Notes: generated by a model from the sequence alone, not told the origin. Shown: positions 7,867 through 15,836, numbered from the stretch's first letter. The stretch: 64,000 nt of DNA from Kitasatospora phosalacinea (GCF_030268885.1 NZ_BSSA01000001.1:620001-684000); one strand, 5' to 3'. Made by a program: numbers and translations.

Positions 7867-9536
7867 TGGCCGACCTCCTCCTGCGCGACGCCACCGTCGT
7901 CGACGGCACCGGCGCCGACCGCTACCGGGCCGACGTCACCGTCACCGACGGGCGCATCGAGCGGATCAGTCGCCTCGGCGGCAGCGGTGGCACCGACACG
8001 GCCCGGGGCAGCGGCGAACGCCTGACCGGACGCCGGGTCATCGACGCCGACGGACTGGTCCTCGCCCCCGGCTTCATCGACATGCACGCCCACTCCGACC
8101 TGCGACTGCTCCTCGAACCCGACCACCCCTCCCGGATCACCCAGGGCGTCACCCTCGAGGTCCTCGGCCAGGACGGCCTCTCCTACGCCCCCGCCGACGA
8201 CACCACCCTCGCCGCGCTGCGCCGCCAACTCGCGGGCTGGAACGGCGATCCCGCCGACGAGGAGTTCGACTGGAACTGGCGCACCGTCGCCCAGTACCTC
8301 GACCGCCTCGACACCGGCACCGCCGTCAACGCCTGCTACCTCGTCCCGCACGGCTCCGTCCGGATGCTCGCCATGGGCTGGGCCAACCGTCCCCCCACCG
8401 GCGCCGAACTCGACCGGATGAAGCAGCTGTTGGACGAAGCACTGACCGACGGCGCGGTCGGCATGTCCACCGGCCTCAGCTACACCCCCGGCATGTACGC
8501 CGACACCGCCGAACTCGTCGAACTGTGCACCGTCGTCGCCGCCCGCGGCGGCTTCCACGCCCCGCACCAACGCTCCTACGGCGCGGGTGCGTTGGAGGGC
8601 TACGCCGAAATGGTCGAGATCTCCCGGCGCTCCGGCTGCCCGCTCCACCTCACCCACGCCACCATGAACTTCGGCGTCAACGAAGGCCGCGCCGGACAGT
8701 TCCTCGCCCTGGTCGACGCCGCACTCGCCGACGGCGTCGACATCACCCTCGACAGCTACCCCTACCTGCCCGGATCCACCACCCTGGCCGCCCTGCTGCC
8801 CAGTTGGTCCACCGAGGGCGGTCCCGAGGCCACCCTCGCCCGGCTCGCCGACCCCGCCGCCCGCGAGCGCATCCGCGCCGACGTCGAGGAACGCGGCAGC
8901 GACGGCTGCCACGGCGTCGTCACCGACTGGGACACCATCCAGGTCTCCGGCGTCCGGCACGGCGCCCTGTCCGCCGCCGTCGGCCGGAAGGTCTCCGAAC
9001 TCGCCGCCGAACAGGGCCGATCCGGCACCGAGGTGTTCTTCGACCTGCTGCGCGCCGACCAGTTGGGCACCACGATCCTCCAGCACGTCGGCCACGAGGA
9101 GAACGTCCGCGCCATCATGCGGCACCCCGTGCACACCGTCGGCAGCGACGGACTCCTGGTCGGCGCCCGCCCGCACCCCCGCGCCTGGGGCACCTTCCCC
9201 CGCTACCTGGCCCACTACGGGCGCGAGTTGGGCGTCCTCACGCTCGAACAGGCCGTCGCCCGGATGACCGGCCGCCCCGCCCGCCGCCTCGGTCTCGACC
9301 GGCGCGGCCTCGTCCGCCCCGGCCACCACGCCGACCTGGTCCTGTTCGACCCGGAGACCGTCCGCGACACCGCCACCTTCGACCACCCCCGGCAGGCCGC
9401 CGAAGGCATCCGGCACGTCCTGGTCAACGGCGTCGCCGCCCTCGCCGACGGCAGGCCCACCGGCGAGCTCGCGGGCCGGGCCCTGCGCCGCCACGCCGAC
9501 CGCAGGGTCCGGGCCGGAGCCCCGGCCCGGGGCTGA
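7866..9536 (+). CDS. N-acyl-D-amino-acid deacylase (amidohydrolase family)
   Basis: 556 residues, near the usual D-aminoacylase size. The metal-binding GFIDMHAHSDLRLLL is at about 72-86, GMSTGLSYTPGMYA near 200, LDSYPYLPGSTTL near 297, and the C-terminal GSDGLL...HPRAWGTFPRYL block near 425-447. It hydrolyses N-acyl groups from D-configured amino acids. It is translationally linked to the deaminase gene upstream. In this setting N-acetyl-D-glucosaminate, which is an N-acyl 2R-amino acid, is a plausible substrate. A plain D-amino-acid salvage role is the alternative. Residues 36-52 are a Gly/Thr/Ser-rich insert. Confidence 0.87.
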   Translation: MADLLLRDATVVDGTGADRYRADVTVTDGRIERISRLGGSGGTDTARGSGERLTGRRVIDADGLVLAPGFIDMHAHSDLRLLLEPDHPSRITQGVTLEVLGQDGLSYAPADDTTLAALRRQLAGWNGDPADEEFDWNWRTVAQYLDRLDTGTAVNACYLVPHGSVRMLAMGWANRPPTGAELDRMKQLLDEALTDGAVGMSTGLSYTPGMYADTAELVELCTVVAARGGFHAPHQRSYGAGALEGYAEMVEISRRSGCPLHLTHATMNFGVNEGRAGQFLALVDAALADGVDITLDSYPYLPGSTTLAALLPSWSTEGGPEATLARLADPAARERIRADVEERGSDGCHGVVTDWDTIQVSGVRHGALSAAVGRKVSELAAEQGRSGTEVFFDLLRADQLGTTILQHVGHEENVRAIMRHPVHTVGSDGLLVGARPHPRAWGTFPRYLAHYGRELGVLTLEQAVARMTGRPARRLGLDRRGLVRPGHHADLVLFDPETVRDTATFDHPRQAAEGIRHVLVNGVAALADGRPTGELAGRALRRHADRRVRAGAPARG

Positions 9537-9596
9537 CCTCCGGCGGGAGGCGCCCGCTCACCTCGAACCAGTGCACACCGAACAGGAGTTGGCAGG

Positions 9597-10331
9597 ATGG
9601 GAACGGAAACCGGGACGGGAACGGAAACCGGGACGGGAACGGAAACCGGGACGGGAACGGAAACCGGGGCGGAAACGGGAACGGGAACCGGGGCGGGAAC
9701 GGGGGCGGGGGGCCTGCGCGCGGCGCTGGCCCGGCAGCCGGTGATCGCCGTGGTGCGGGCCCCCGTGATCCCCGACGCGGTCGCGCTCTGCGAAGCCCTC
9801 GCCGAGGGCGGCATCGCCTGGACCGAACTCACCTTCACCACCCCGGACGTGACCCGCCACCTCGCCCGCGCCGCCGAAGCGGGCTGCCGGATCGGCGTCG
9901 GCACCGTCCTCACCGCCGACCAGGCCCGCGAGGGCATCGCCGCCGGAGCCGGGTTCCTGGTCACCCCCGGCCTGCGCCCCGCCGTTGCCGACACCGCCCG
10001 CGAGGCCGGAATCCCGGTCGTGATGGGCGCGTTGACGCCCAGCGAGGTCGCCGACGCCGTCGACCTCGGCGCCGCCGCGGTCAAGATCTTCCCCGCCAAG
10101 GCGTTCGGCCCCGGTTACTTCAAGGACCTCCACGGCCCCTACCCCGGCATCCCGCTGGTCGCCTCCGGCGGCGTCAACGCCGGAAACGCCAAGGCGTTCC
10201 TCGACCACGGCGCGCTCGCCGTCTGCGCCGGCACCGACGTCGTCCCGCCACGGGCCGTCGCGGACGGCGACTGGGCCGACATCACCCGCCGCGCGAAGGA
10301 GTTCACCGCCTCGCTCGCCCTGCGCGACTGA
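9597..10331 (+). CDS. 2-dehydro-3-deoxy-6-phosphogluconate (KDPG) aldolase with a repeat N-terminus
   Basis: 244 residues. The aldolase barrel spans about 41-235 with the catalytic Glu in WTELTFTTP, the GVGTVLTADQA loop, and the Schiff-base Lys in VKIFPAKAFGPGYF. It cleaves KDPG into pyruvate and glyceraldehyde-3-phosphate, completing a path from the kinase gene nearby. The first 40 residues are GTETGT repeats coded by four 18-bp tandem copies. The ATG is chosen because a GGAG-type site precedes it (AACAGGAGTTGGCAGG) and no other good start lies between the repeat and the barrel. The repeat has no known function in the family. Confidence 0.85.
   Translation: MGTETGTGTETGTGTETGTGTETGAETGTGTGAGTGAGGLRAALARQPVIAVVRAPVIPDAVALCEALAEGGIAWTELTFTTPDVTRHLARAAEAGCRIGVGTVLTADQAREGIAAGAGFLVTPGLRPAVADTAREAGIPVVMGALTPSEVADAVDLGAAAVKIFPAKAFGPGYFKDLHGPYPGIPLVASGGVNAGNAKAFLDHGALAVCAGTDVVPPRAVADGDWADITRRAKEFTASLALRD
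9600..9671 (+). repeat. four 18-bp tandem repeats at the start of the aldolase gene
   Basis: Four head-to-tail copies of an 18-bp unit beginning GGAACGGAAACC occupy 9600-9671, the last with one change, followed by more irregular GGGAACGGG copies to about 9710. The unit is a multiple of 3, so copy-number change would alter the N-terminal tail without breaking the frame. Confidence 0.9.
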
Positions 10332-10382
10332 GCGCCGTTCCGCTCGGCGGGGCGGTTTCCCGCTCGGCCGGGCCGGCCCTCG

Positions 10383-10407
10383 CCGCCCCGGGCCCCTCCC
10401 GGGGCGG
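10383..10407. terminator. hairpin terminator between convergent aldolase and peroxiredoxin genes
   Basis: Perfect 10-bp arms CCGCCCCGGG / CCCGGGGCGG with a 5-base loop lie between the aldolase stop (10331) and the convergent stop at 10411. No T-run follows, which is normal for streptomycete terminators. Confidence 0.65.
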
Positions 10408-10410
10408 GGG

Positions 10411-10995
10411 TCAGTCGTGCTGGGGCACCGGCGCCGTGCGGTGTGCGGCGGCGAGGGCGAGGACCTGGTCGACGGACCAGTGGTCGGCCGCGTGGGTGCC
10501 GTAGTGGGCGGCGGCGATCCGGCCGTCGGAGCCGAGCAGGAAGTCGGCGGGCAGGCCGAGGCGCCCGCCGAGGGGGCGGGAGGCGGGCGGGCGTTCACGG
10601 CCGCGCAGGACCAGCGGGACGCTGCGGGCCAGGCCGCGGACGATCGAGGGCCAGACCCGGGGGTCGAGTAGCGCGCGGGCCCCGCGTTCGACCCCGTACG
10701 CGCGGTACAGCCGCTGCTCGGGGTCGGCGACCAGCGGGAAGGGCAACCCGTCGGCGTACGGGCGCAGTTCGTCGGCGGGCGAGTGGAAGACGGCCACCTC
10801 CCGCACTCCGGCCTCCCGCAGCTGCGGGTGGCGGACGGCGAAACCGCGCAGGTGCAGGTTGCAGATCGGACAGCCCGCGAAGCGGCGGAACTGCAGGTGG
10901 GTCAGGCCGTCCGCAGGCACCGGCGGCAGGGGCGTGCCGGAGGCGTCGGCGGCGGGGAGGGGCGGGGCGGTGGTGCCGGTCCGGAGTCGGGACAC
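10411..10995 (-). CDS. peroxiredoxin-like (AhpC/TSA) protein
   Basis: 194 residues with a thioredoxin-like fold. GTTAPPLPAAD near the start and FRRFAGCPICNLHLRGF at about 37-53 carry a CPIC pair where peroxiredoxin-like proteins have their reactive cysteine. FPLVADPEQRLYRAYGV and LPADFLLGSDGRIAAAHYG are the usual later blocks. A thiol-based peroxide or disulphide reduction role is inferred. It is divergent from a tetR gene and shares with it the palindrome at 11032-11052, so it is probably the main target of that repressor. Confidence 0.8.
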   Translation of the reverse strand: MSRLRTGTTAPPLPAADASGTPLPPVPADGLTHLQFRRFAGCPICNLHLRGFAVRHPQLREAGVREVAVFHSPADELRPYADGLPFPLVADPEQRLYRAYGVERGARALLDPRVWPSIVRGLARSVPLVLRGRERPPASRPLGGRLGLPADFLLGSDGRIAAAHYGTHAADHWSVDQVLALAAAHRTAPVPQHD

Positions 10996-11031
10996 GTGGG
11001 CTCCTCGGAGGGTCCTCGTAGGTGTAGACCG

Positions 11032-11060
11032 TACGCCTAAACTGTAGGCGTATGGCGTAC
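11032..11060. promoter_or_regulatory. operator palindrome between peroxiredoxin-like and tetR genes
   Basis: Perfect 8-bp arms TACGCCTA (11032-11039) and TAGGCGTA (11045-11052) flank a 5-bp centre. A further half site GGCGTAC at 11054-11060 pairs with GTACGCC at 11031-11037. This is the typical architecture of a TetR site in a divergent promoter. It ends 11 bases before the tetR start. Confidence 0.75.
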
Positions 11061-11071
11061 GCTGTCAACCC

Positions 11072-11728
11072 GTGCCCCGTCCACGCTCCCTGACCACGCA
11101 CCAGATCGCCGCCGCCGCGCTCACCGTCATCGACCGCGACGGCCTGCCCGCGCTGTCCATGCGCACCGTCGCGGCCGAACTCGACCGCCGCACCATGGCG
11201 TTGTACCGCTACGTCGAGGACCGCGAGGAACTCGAGTGCCTGGTCGTCGACCTCGCCCTCGGCCCCGTCCTGGACCGCGCCGCTTCGGACCGCGCCGCTT
11301 CGGACCGCGCCGACCGGCCCGCTGCGGCGGCCGGGCCGCGCGCCCGGCTGCTCGTCCTGCTGGAGCTCATGCGCGAGGCCGTCGGCGCGCACCCCGGCGT
11401 CCTGCCGCTGGCCGTCCGGCACCACGGCGGCTGCCCGTCCGCGCTGCGCTGGCGCGAACGACTGCTGGAGGCGCTGGCCGAGGCCGGACTCGACGCGCCG
11501 CGCCGGGCGTCCGCGCTGCACGCGCTGGTGTCGTACGTGATCGGGGCGCTCGAACTCGAGCACCAGGCCGCCACCGCTCCCACCGTCGGCGCGTCCGTCC
11601 CGGAGACCTTCCCGCTGCTCGCCACCGCCCTGGCCACCCGCGCCGCCACCGACCCGGCCCTCGCCTTCACCGACGGCGCACGCACCGTCCTGGACGGCCT
11701 GGGCCTGGGCCCGGGCCCGGGCCTTTAG
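11072..11728 (+). CDS. TetR family transcriptional regulator (TetR-class C-terminal domain)
   Basis: 218 residues from GTG. The helix-turn-helix is at about 8-55 (TTHQIAAAALTVIDRDG, then SMRTVAAELDRRTMALYRYV). The remainder resembles the TetR_C ligand domain, with conserved length. Residues 70-83 contain a duplicated ASDRAASDRA run from a 15-bp repeat. The GTG is only 12 bases after the operator, and no ribosome-binding site precedes it, so the transcript is probably leaderless. Likely autoregulated and repressing the divergent peroxiredoxin-like gene. Confidence 0.85.
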   Translation: MPRPRSLTTHQIAAAALTVIDRDGLPALSMRTVAAELDRRTMALYRYVEDREELECLVVDLALGPVLDRAASDRAASDRADRPAAAAGPRARLLVLLELMREAVGAHPGVLPLAVRHHGGCPSALRWRERLLEALAEAGLDAPRRASALHALVSYVIGALELEHQAATAPTVGASVPETFPLLATALATRAATDPALAFTDGARTVLDGLGLGPGPGL

Positions 11729-11824
11729 GCCGTCGGTCGGCGGCCCGGCGCCGGTCGGCGCACGGATCCGCGGCAGGTCCCCGTCCCGGTCGGGCGACGT
11801 GGGAAGGCCGTGGAACGGTGCCGC

Positions 11825-12703
11825 TCACGCGGGGCCGGGCAGGTTCATCCGTGCGAGCTCGGCCGGGTCGACGACTGCGGTGATGGCGGTGATCCGGCCT
11901 TCGGCGACGGTGAACGCGAGGACCGAGAGCGGGGTGCCGTCCTCGTGCCAGGAGAGGACTCCGGGACGGCCGCCCACGAGCACCGCCCGGCCCCGGGCGG
12001 CTGCGCCGGCGGCCAGTTGCGCGCCGGTGGCGACCTTGGTGGCGCCGAGGGTGACGAACACGCCGCCGGGGGTGTCGACGGTGAGCCTCACCCCGGGGTC
12101 GAGCACGCGCAGCAGCCCCTCGAAGTCGCCGCCGCGGGCCGCCGCCAGGAACGCGTCGACGACCTCGCGCTGTCGCCGGTCCGCGCGGGCCGGCCGCTCG
12201 GTCGCCCGGACCTTGCGGCGGGCGCGGCTGGCGAGCATCTTGGTCGCGTCGGTGGACTTGCCGAGGATGCGGCCGATCTCGTCGAACGGCACCGCGAACA
12301 GGTCGTGCAGCACGAACGCCAGTCGCTCGCCGGGCCGGAGCGATTCGAGGACGACGAGGAGCGCGAGCCCGACCGAGTCGGCGAGCACCGCGTCGTCGTC
12401 CGGGGCGGGGGCGTCGTCGAGCAGCACCACGAGGTCGGCCGGGCGGTCGTCCCAGGACGCCTCGGGGCGGGCCCGGCGCGAGCGCAGGACGTCGAGGCTG
12501 ATCCGGCCGACCACGGTGGTCAGCCAGCCGGCGAGGTTCTCGATGCTCCCCGCGTCCTGGCGGGAGAGGCGCAGCCAGGCCTCCTGGACCACGTCCTCGG
12601 CGTCGGCGTGCGAGCCGAGCATGCGGTGGGCGACCGCGCGCAGCCGGTCACGCTGGGCGTCGAACGCCTGGGCCACCAGGTCCGTCGAACCGGTCCCGAC
12701 CAT
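11825..12703 (-). CDS. sigJ: ECF sigma factor, SigJ/ECF41 type with fused SnoaL-like C-terminal domain
   Basis: 292 residues. Sigma region 2 spans about 12-80 (RLRAVAHRMLGSHADAEDVVQEAWLRL) and region 4 about 115-170 (LRPGERLAFVLHDLFAVPFDEIGRILGKS). A SnoaL-like domain of about 110 residues follows, in place of a separate anti-sigma factor. In the ECF41 group this fused domain controls activity. It is divergent from a carboxymuconolactone-decarboxylase-like gene, the usual ECF41 partner, and a promoter of the ECF41 type is in the gap. Confidence 0.92.
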   Translation of the reverse strand: MVGTGSTDLVAQAFDAQRDRLRAVAHRMLGSHADAEDVVQEAWLRLSRQDAGSIENLAGWLTTVVGRISLDVLRSRRARPEASWDDRPADLVVLLDDAPAPDDDAVLADSVGLALLVVLESLRPGERLAFVLHDLFAVPFDEIGRILGKSTDATKMLASRARRKVRATERPARADRRQREVVDAFLAAARGGDFEGLLRVLDPGVRLTVDTPGGVFVTLGATKVATGAQLAAGAAARGRAVLVGGRPGVLSWHEDGTPLSVLAFTVAEGRITAITAVVDPAELARMNLPGPA

Positions 12704-12705
12704 GT

Positions 12706-12732
12706 TGTCACCTTCCCCGAATCCGCTCCGTC
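12706..12732 (+). promoter_or_regulatory. ECF41-type promoter
   Basis: TGTCACC at 12706-12712 and CGTC at 12729-12732 are separated by 16 bp. From memory, ECF41 promoters carry TGTCACA and CGTC with about this spacing. It points to the AhpD-like gene at 12787, the type of gene ECF41 factors normally control. The -35 element begins only 2 bp upstream of the sigma gene's start codon, on the opposite strand. Confidence 0.7.
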
Positions 12733-12786
12733 ATGGGTGATGACGGGCCCGGACGGGTCCGGGTAACCGACGAAGGAGCAGGACCG

Positions 12787-13236
12787 ATGGAAGCACGCCT
12801 CAAGGGTGCGATGAACCCCGATCTGATGACCGCGATCCAGCACCTCCACAAGGCGGTGGCCGCAGGGGGCGTCGACCGGCGGCTGCTGTCGCTGGTCCAC
12901 CTGCGCGCCAGTCAGGTCAACGGCTGCGCGCCGTGCGTCTTCGCCAGCGTCTCGGGGGCGAAGAAGGCCGGCGAGACGGACGAGCGGCTGCACCACGTGG
13001 TCGCGTGGCGCGAGACGCCCTTCTTCACCGAGGAGGAGCGGGCCGCGCTCGCGCTGACCGAGGCCGCCACCCGCATCCAGGACGGCGCCCCCGGTGTGAC
13101 CGACGAGGTCTGGGCGGCCGCCGCCGAGCACTTCACCGCGGAGCAGTTGGGCGCGATCACCCTGGAGATCGCCATGACCAACTTCTTCAACCGGATCAAC
13201 CACACGATCCGGGAGCAGGCGGGCAGGACCTGGTGA
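12787..13236 (+). CDS. carboxymuconolactone decarboxylase / AhpD-like protein
   Basis: 149 residues from ATG with an AGGAGCAGG ribosome-binding site. The AhpD-like helical fold is indicated by LLSLVHLRASQVNGCAPCVFAS (about 38-59) with the CxxC redox pair, and by a helix of the EERAALALTEAATRI type. These proteins act as peroxidase-coupled or unknown oxidoreductases. It is the genomic partner of the ECF41 sigma factor and carries the matching promoter upstream. An open frame exists 18 codons earlier but overlaps that promoter. Confidence 0.87.
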   Translation: MEARLKGAMNPDLMTAIQHLHKAVAAGGVDRRLLSLVHLRASQVNGCAPCVFASVSGAKKAGETDERLHHVVAWRETPFFTEEERAALALTEAATRIQDGAPGVTDEVWAAAAEHFTAEQLGAITLEIAMTNFFNRINHTIREQAGRTW

Positions 13237-13238
13237 GT

Positions 13239-13290
13239 CGAGCACGGCCTGCCGGAGACCGCGGACCCGGTCTCCGGCAGGCCGTGCTCG
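13239..13290. terminator. strong hairpin terminator after the AhpD-like gene
   Basis: A perfect 22-bp stem (arms 13239-13260 and 13269-13290) with an 8-base loop starts 2 bases after the stop codon. It ends the ECF41-controlled transcript and may also act on the gene fragment on the other strand. Confidence 0.9.
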
Positions 13291-13389
13291 TCGGCCGAGC
13301 CGTCCGCGTGCCCGGTGGCCTTCGCGGGCGGGCGGCTCCGCCCGGCCGGTGCGCGGTCCTGAGGGGCGGTGGTGGGGCGGGCGTTCGTG

Positions 13390-13808
13390 TCAGGGGCGCC
13401 GACGGCGGCGGGTGGGCGTCTCGCGGACGGCGGCTGCGACGTGCGCGACGTAGGCGTGCACCGGCTCCGCGGCGGGGGGTGCCGTCCGATCGGTCCAGTG
13501 GTGGAAGTACGCCGCGACGTGCGTGACGAGGACCTCCGGCTCGGGCTCCCCGGGCGCAGGGCGATGGTTCGCCGCTCGCCGACGAGATGGACCCGGAGGG
13601 GTCGTGCCGACGCGTCGAAGGCGGCCGTGATCTCGTCGGTGAAGTCGGGCTCGGTCAGTTGCTGGAGTTCACCGTCGTCCGCGCACGGCAGCATCAGACC
13701 GTCGTCGTCGATCAGCAGGCAGGGGAAGTCCACGGGGCTGACGTGGGCGGCCTGCCGGTGCGGGCGGTTGCGCAGGCGCTGGAGGAAGGCGGGGCGGCGG
13801 ATCGGCAC
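13390..13808 (-). pseudogene. unassigned streptomycete protein gene broken by a 1-bp frameshift
   Basis: From GTG at 13808 (VPIRRPAFLQRLRNRP, with an AGGA site upstream) a coherent protein runs to RTIALRPG, including SPVDFPCLLIDDDGLMLPCADDGE. It then loses sense in that frame. Sense resumes one frame over (EPEPEVLVTHVAAYFHHWTD ...) and runs to TGA at 13390-13392. Total length is 419 bp, one base short of a whole number of codons. One G is missing from a G-run (plus-strand CCCC at 13548-13551). Restored, it would code about 139 residues. Function unknown. Either a recent mutation or a sequencing error in a homopolymer. Confidence 0.7.
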
Positions 13809-13894
13809 GACCCGATCCTGCCGCAACGGCCGGTCCCGTTCCCCGCCGGGGGCGAGCGCACCTGACGTGCGGCGTCCCCCGGGTGGGGGTGGGG

Positions 13895-14560
13895 CTAGGA
13901 GGGGGGTGCGGCAAGGGAGTTCCAGCCGTGTTCGAGGAGGTCGAAGGCGCGGACCATGGCGCCGCGGACGTCGTCGTGCGCCTGGGCGGCCCGGGGCGCC
14001 TCCAGGGCGAAGTGGGCCAGTGCGGTGCAGAGCGGGTCGTCGGCGGGGCGGCCGCTCTCCTCGGCGATCACCGCGGCGAGCGCGGCGGTGTGGCGCAGCC
14101 ACATGGCCTGGTGGTAGTCGCGCAGGGCGGGGGTGGAGTTCACCAGGCCGAGGAAGGTGGCGAAGCGGGGGTCACCGTCGGTGGCCGCCCGGCGGTGGCG
14201 CAGCGCGTGGTCGCACAGGGCGGCCGGGATCGACCGGCCGGGAGGACGTTCGCGGACGGCCGCCAGCAGTTCGGCCTCCTGGTCCGTCTCCCGGTCGAAG
14301 ACCAGGGCCTCCTTGGACGGGAAGTGCTTGAACAGCGTGGTGGTGGAGACGTCGGCGGCGTCCGCGATCTCGCGGATGCCGACGTCGTCGTAGCCGCGCT
14401 CCAGGAACAGGCGCAGCGCGGCGTCGGCGATGGCCTGGCGGGTGGCGGCCTTCTTGCGCTCGCGCCGCCCGGGCGGTGGTGGCGGCGGCGGGGGCGGGGG
14501 AGGAGACGTGGGCGGGGGAGGGGGAGGGGGAGGGGGAGGGGGCGTCGGGGTGGTGGACAC
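13895..14560 (-). CDS. TetR family regulator with poly-proline N-terminus
   Basis: 221 residues. Residues 6-30 are almost entirely proline, coded by a G-rich repeat on the plus strand (14480-14545). The helix-turn-helix follows at about 38-82 (RQAIADAALRLFLERGYDDVGIREIADAADVSTTTLFKHF). The ligand domain is ordinary. It is divergent from the FAD monooxygenase gene and probably represses it through the palindrome at 14593-14617. A later start after the proline run is possible, but no good alternative start was seen. Confidence 0.85.
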   Translation of the reverse strand: MSTTPTPPPPPPPPPPPTSPPPPPPPPPPPGRRERKKAATRQAIADAALRLFLERGYDDVGIREIADAADVSTTTLFKHFPSKEALVFDRETDQEAELLAAVRERPPGRSIPAALCDHALRHRRAATDGDPRFATFLGLVNSTPALRDYHQAMWLRHTAALAAVIAEESGRPADDPLCTALAHFALEAPRAAQAHDDVRGAMVRAFDLLEHGWNSLAAPPS

Positions 14561-14592
14561 GGGGTCAGTCTACCCGTGCGGTTGACCGGATT

Positions 14593-14617
14593 CAAAAGTT
14601 GACTCGTTGCACTTTTG
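14593..14617. promoter_or_regulatory. operator palindrome upstream of FAD monooxygenase gene
   Basis: Perfect 7-bp arms CAAAAGT (14593-14599) and ACTTTTG (14611-14617) with an 11-bp centre. A -35-like TTGACT (14599-14604) lies inside it, pointing to the monooxygenase. Unusually A/T-rich for this DNA, which supports a regulatory role. Confidence 0.7.
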
Positions 14618-14688
14618 TAGTCGTTGTGATCTTCTGGGGAGCGACCCCACGGAGCGCCGCCGCGCGCCCGTCCGAAGGGAGAACCACC

Positions 14689-15834
14689 ATGACCACCACC
14701 GCACCCACCCCCCGCATCGCCGTCATCGGCGCCGGACCGGGCGGCCTGACCTGCGCCCGCATCCTGCAGCGCCACGGCATCGCCGTCACCGTCCACGACC
14801 GCGACCACGGCCCCGACGCCCGCGACCAGGGCGGCACGCTCGACCTGCACGAGGACAACGGCCAGATCGCCCTGCGCGAGGCCGGACTGCTCGACGAGTT
14901 CTTCCGCCTGTCCCGCCCCGAGGCCCAGGAGATGCGCCAACTCGACGCCACCACAGGGGAGATCGGCTTCCACCACGTCCCCGAGGACGGCGAACGGGTC
15001 AAGCCCGAGATCGACCGCGGCCAACTGCGCGACCTGCTCCTCGGCTCGCTCGCACCGGGCACCGTCCGCTGGGGCCGCACCCTGCGATCGGTCGAAGGAC
15101 CCGCCGCGGGCCCCCGCCGCCTGCACTTCGCCGACGGCACCGTGACCGAGGCCGACCTCGTCATCGGCGCCGACGGCGCCCGGTCCCGGGTCCGCCGTGC
15201 CCTCTCCCCGGCCACCCCCCGCTACACCGGCATCAGCTTCCTCGAAGCCTGGTTCCACGACGTCGACCGCCGCCACCCCGACCTCGCCGCACTCGTCGGC
15301 CCCGGCAGCGCCGCCGCGGCCGACGGCGAACGCGCCCTGTTCGCCCAGCGCAGCAGCGGCGACCACCTCCGCGTCTACGCCATCCAGCGCGTCCCCGCCG
15401 ACTGGATCGCCGCCGCCGGCCGCACCGTCCAGGACACCGAAGGCGTCCGCGCCCTCCTCCTGGACCGCTACCGCCACTGGTCGCCGTCCCTGCGCCGACT
15501 CCTCACCGACAACGACGGCCGCTACGTCGACCGCCCCATCCACGCCCTCCCCGTCCCGCACACCTGGCGGCACGACCCCGCCGTCACCCTCCTCGGGGAC
15601 GCCGCCCACCTGATGCCCCCGCTCGGCGTCGGCGTCAACCTCGCCATGCTCGACGCCTGCGAACTCGCCCTCGCCCTCGCCCGCCACGACACCGCCGCCG
15701 AAGCCGTCCGCGCCTACGAGGCGGTCATGCTGCCCCGCTCCACCGACATGCAGCGCCTCCTGGACGGGGCCGCCGAAGGACTGCTGTCCGCCGAGCCCCA
15801 CCAGCAGGAGCACGCGCCGTCCGGCACCCGATGA
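14689..15834 (+). CDS. FAD-dependent monooxygenase (TetX/aromatic hydroxylase-like)
   Basis: 381 residues from ATG after a GAAGGGAGAA site. The Rossmann FAD motif is RIAVIGAGPGGLTCARILQRHG at the N-terminus, split here by GAGPGG. DLVIGADGARSRVRRAL is the DG motif near 160, and LLGDAAHLMPPLGVGVNLAM near 303 is the second FAD block. The family (PF01494 type) adds oxygen to aromatic or polyketide substrates, and some members inactivate antibiotics. Control by the divergent TetR is likely. Substrate unknown; a detoxification role is the reading suggested by the regulator pairing. Confidence 0.87.
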   Translation: MTTTAPTPRIAVIGAGPGGLTCARILQRHGIAVTVHDRDHGPDARDQGGTLDLHEDNGQIALREAGLLDEFFRLSRPEAQEMRQLDATTGEIGFHHVPEDGERVKPEIDRGQLRDLLLGSLAPGTVRWGRTLRSVEGPAAGPRRLHFADGTVTEADLVIGADGARSRVRRALSPATPRYTGISFLEAWFHDVDRRHPDLAALVGPGSAAAADGERALFAQRSSGDHLRVYAIQRVPADWIAAAGRTVQDTEGVRALLLDRYRHWSPSLRRLLTDNDGRYVDRPIHALPVPHTWRHDPAVTLLGDAAHLMPPLGVGVNLAMLDACELALALARHDTAAEAVRAYEAVMLPRSTDMQRLLDGAAEGLLSAEPHQQEHAPSGTR

Positions 15835-15836
15835 GG

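Noticed and set aside
9600-9710. Short regularly spaced repeats considered as a CRISPR array
   Set aside because: Units are adjacent with no spacers and lie inside a coding sequence; no cas genes are present.
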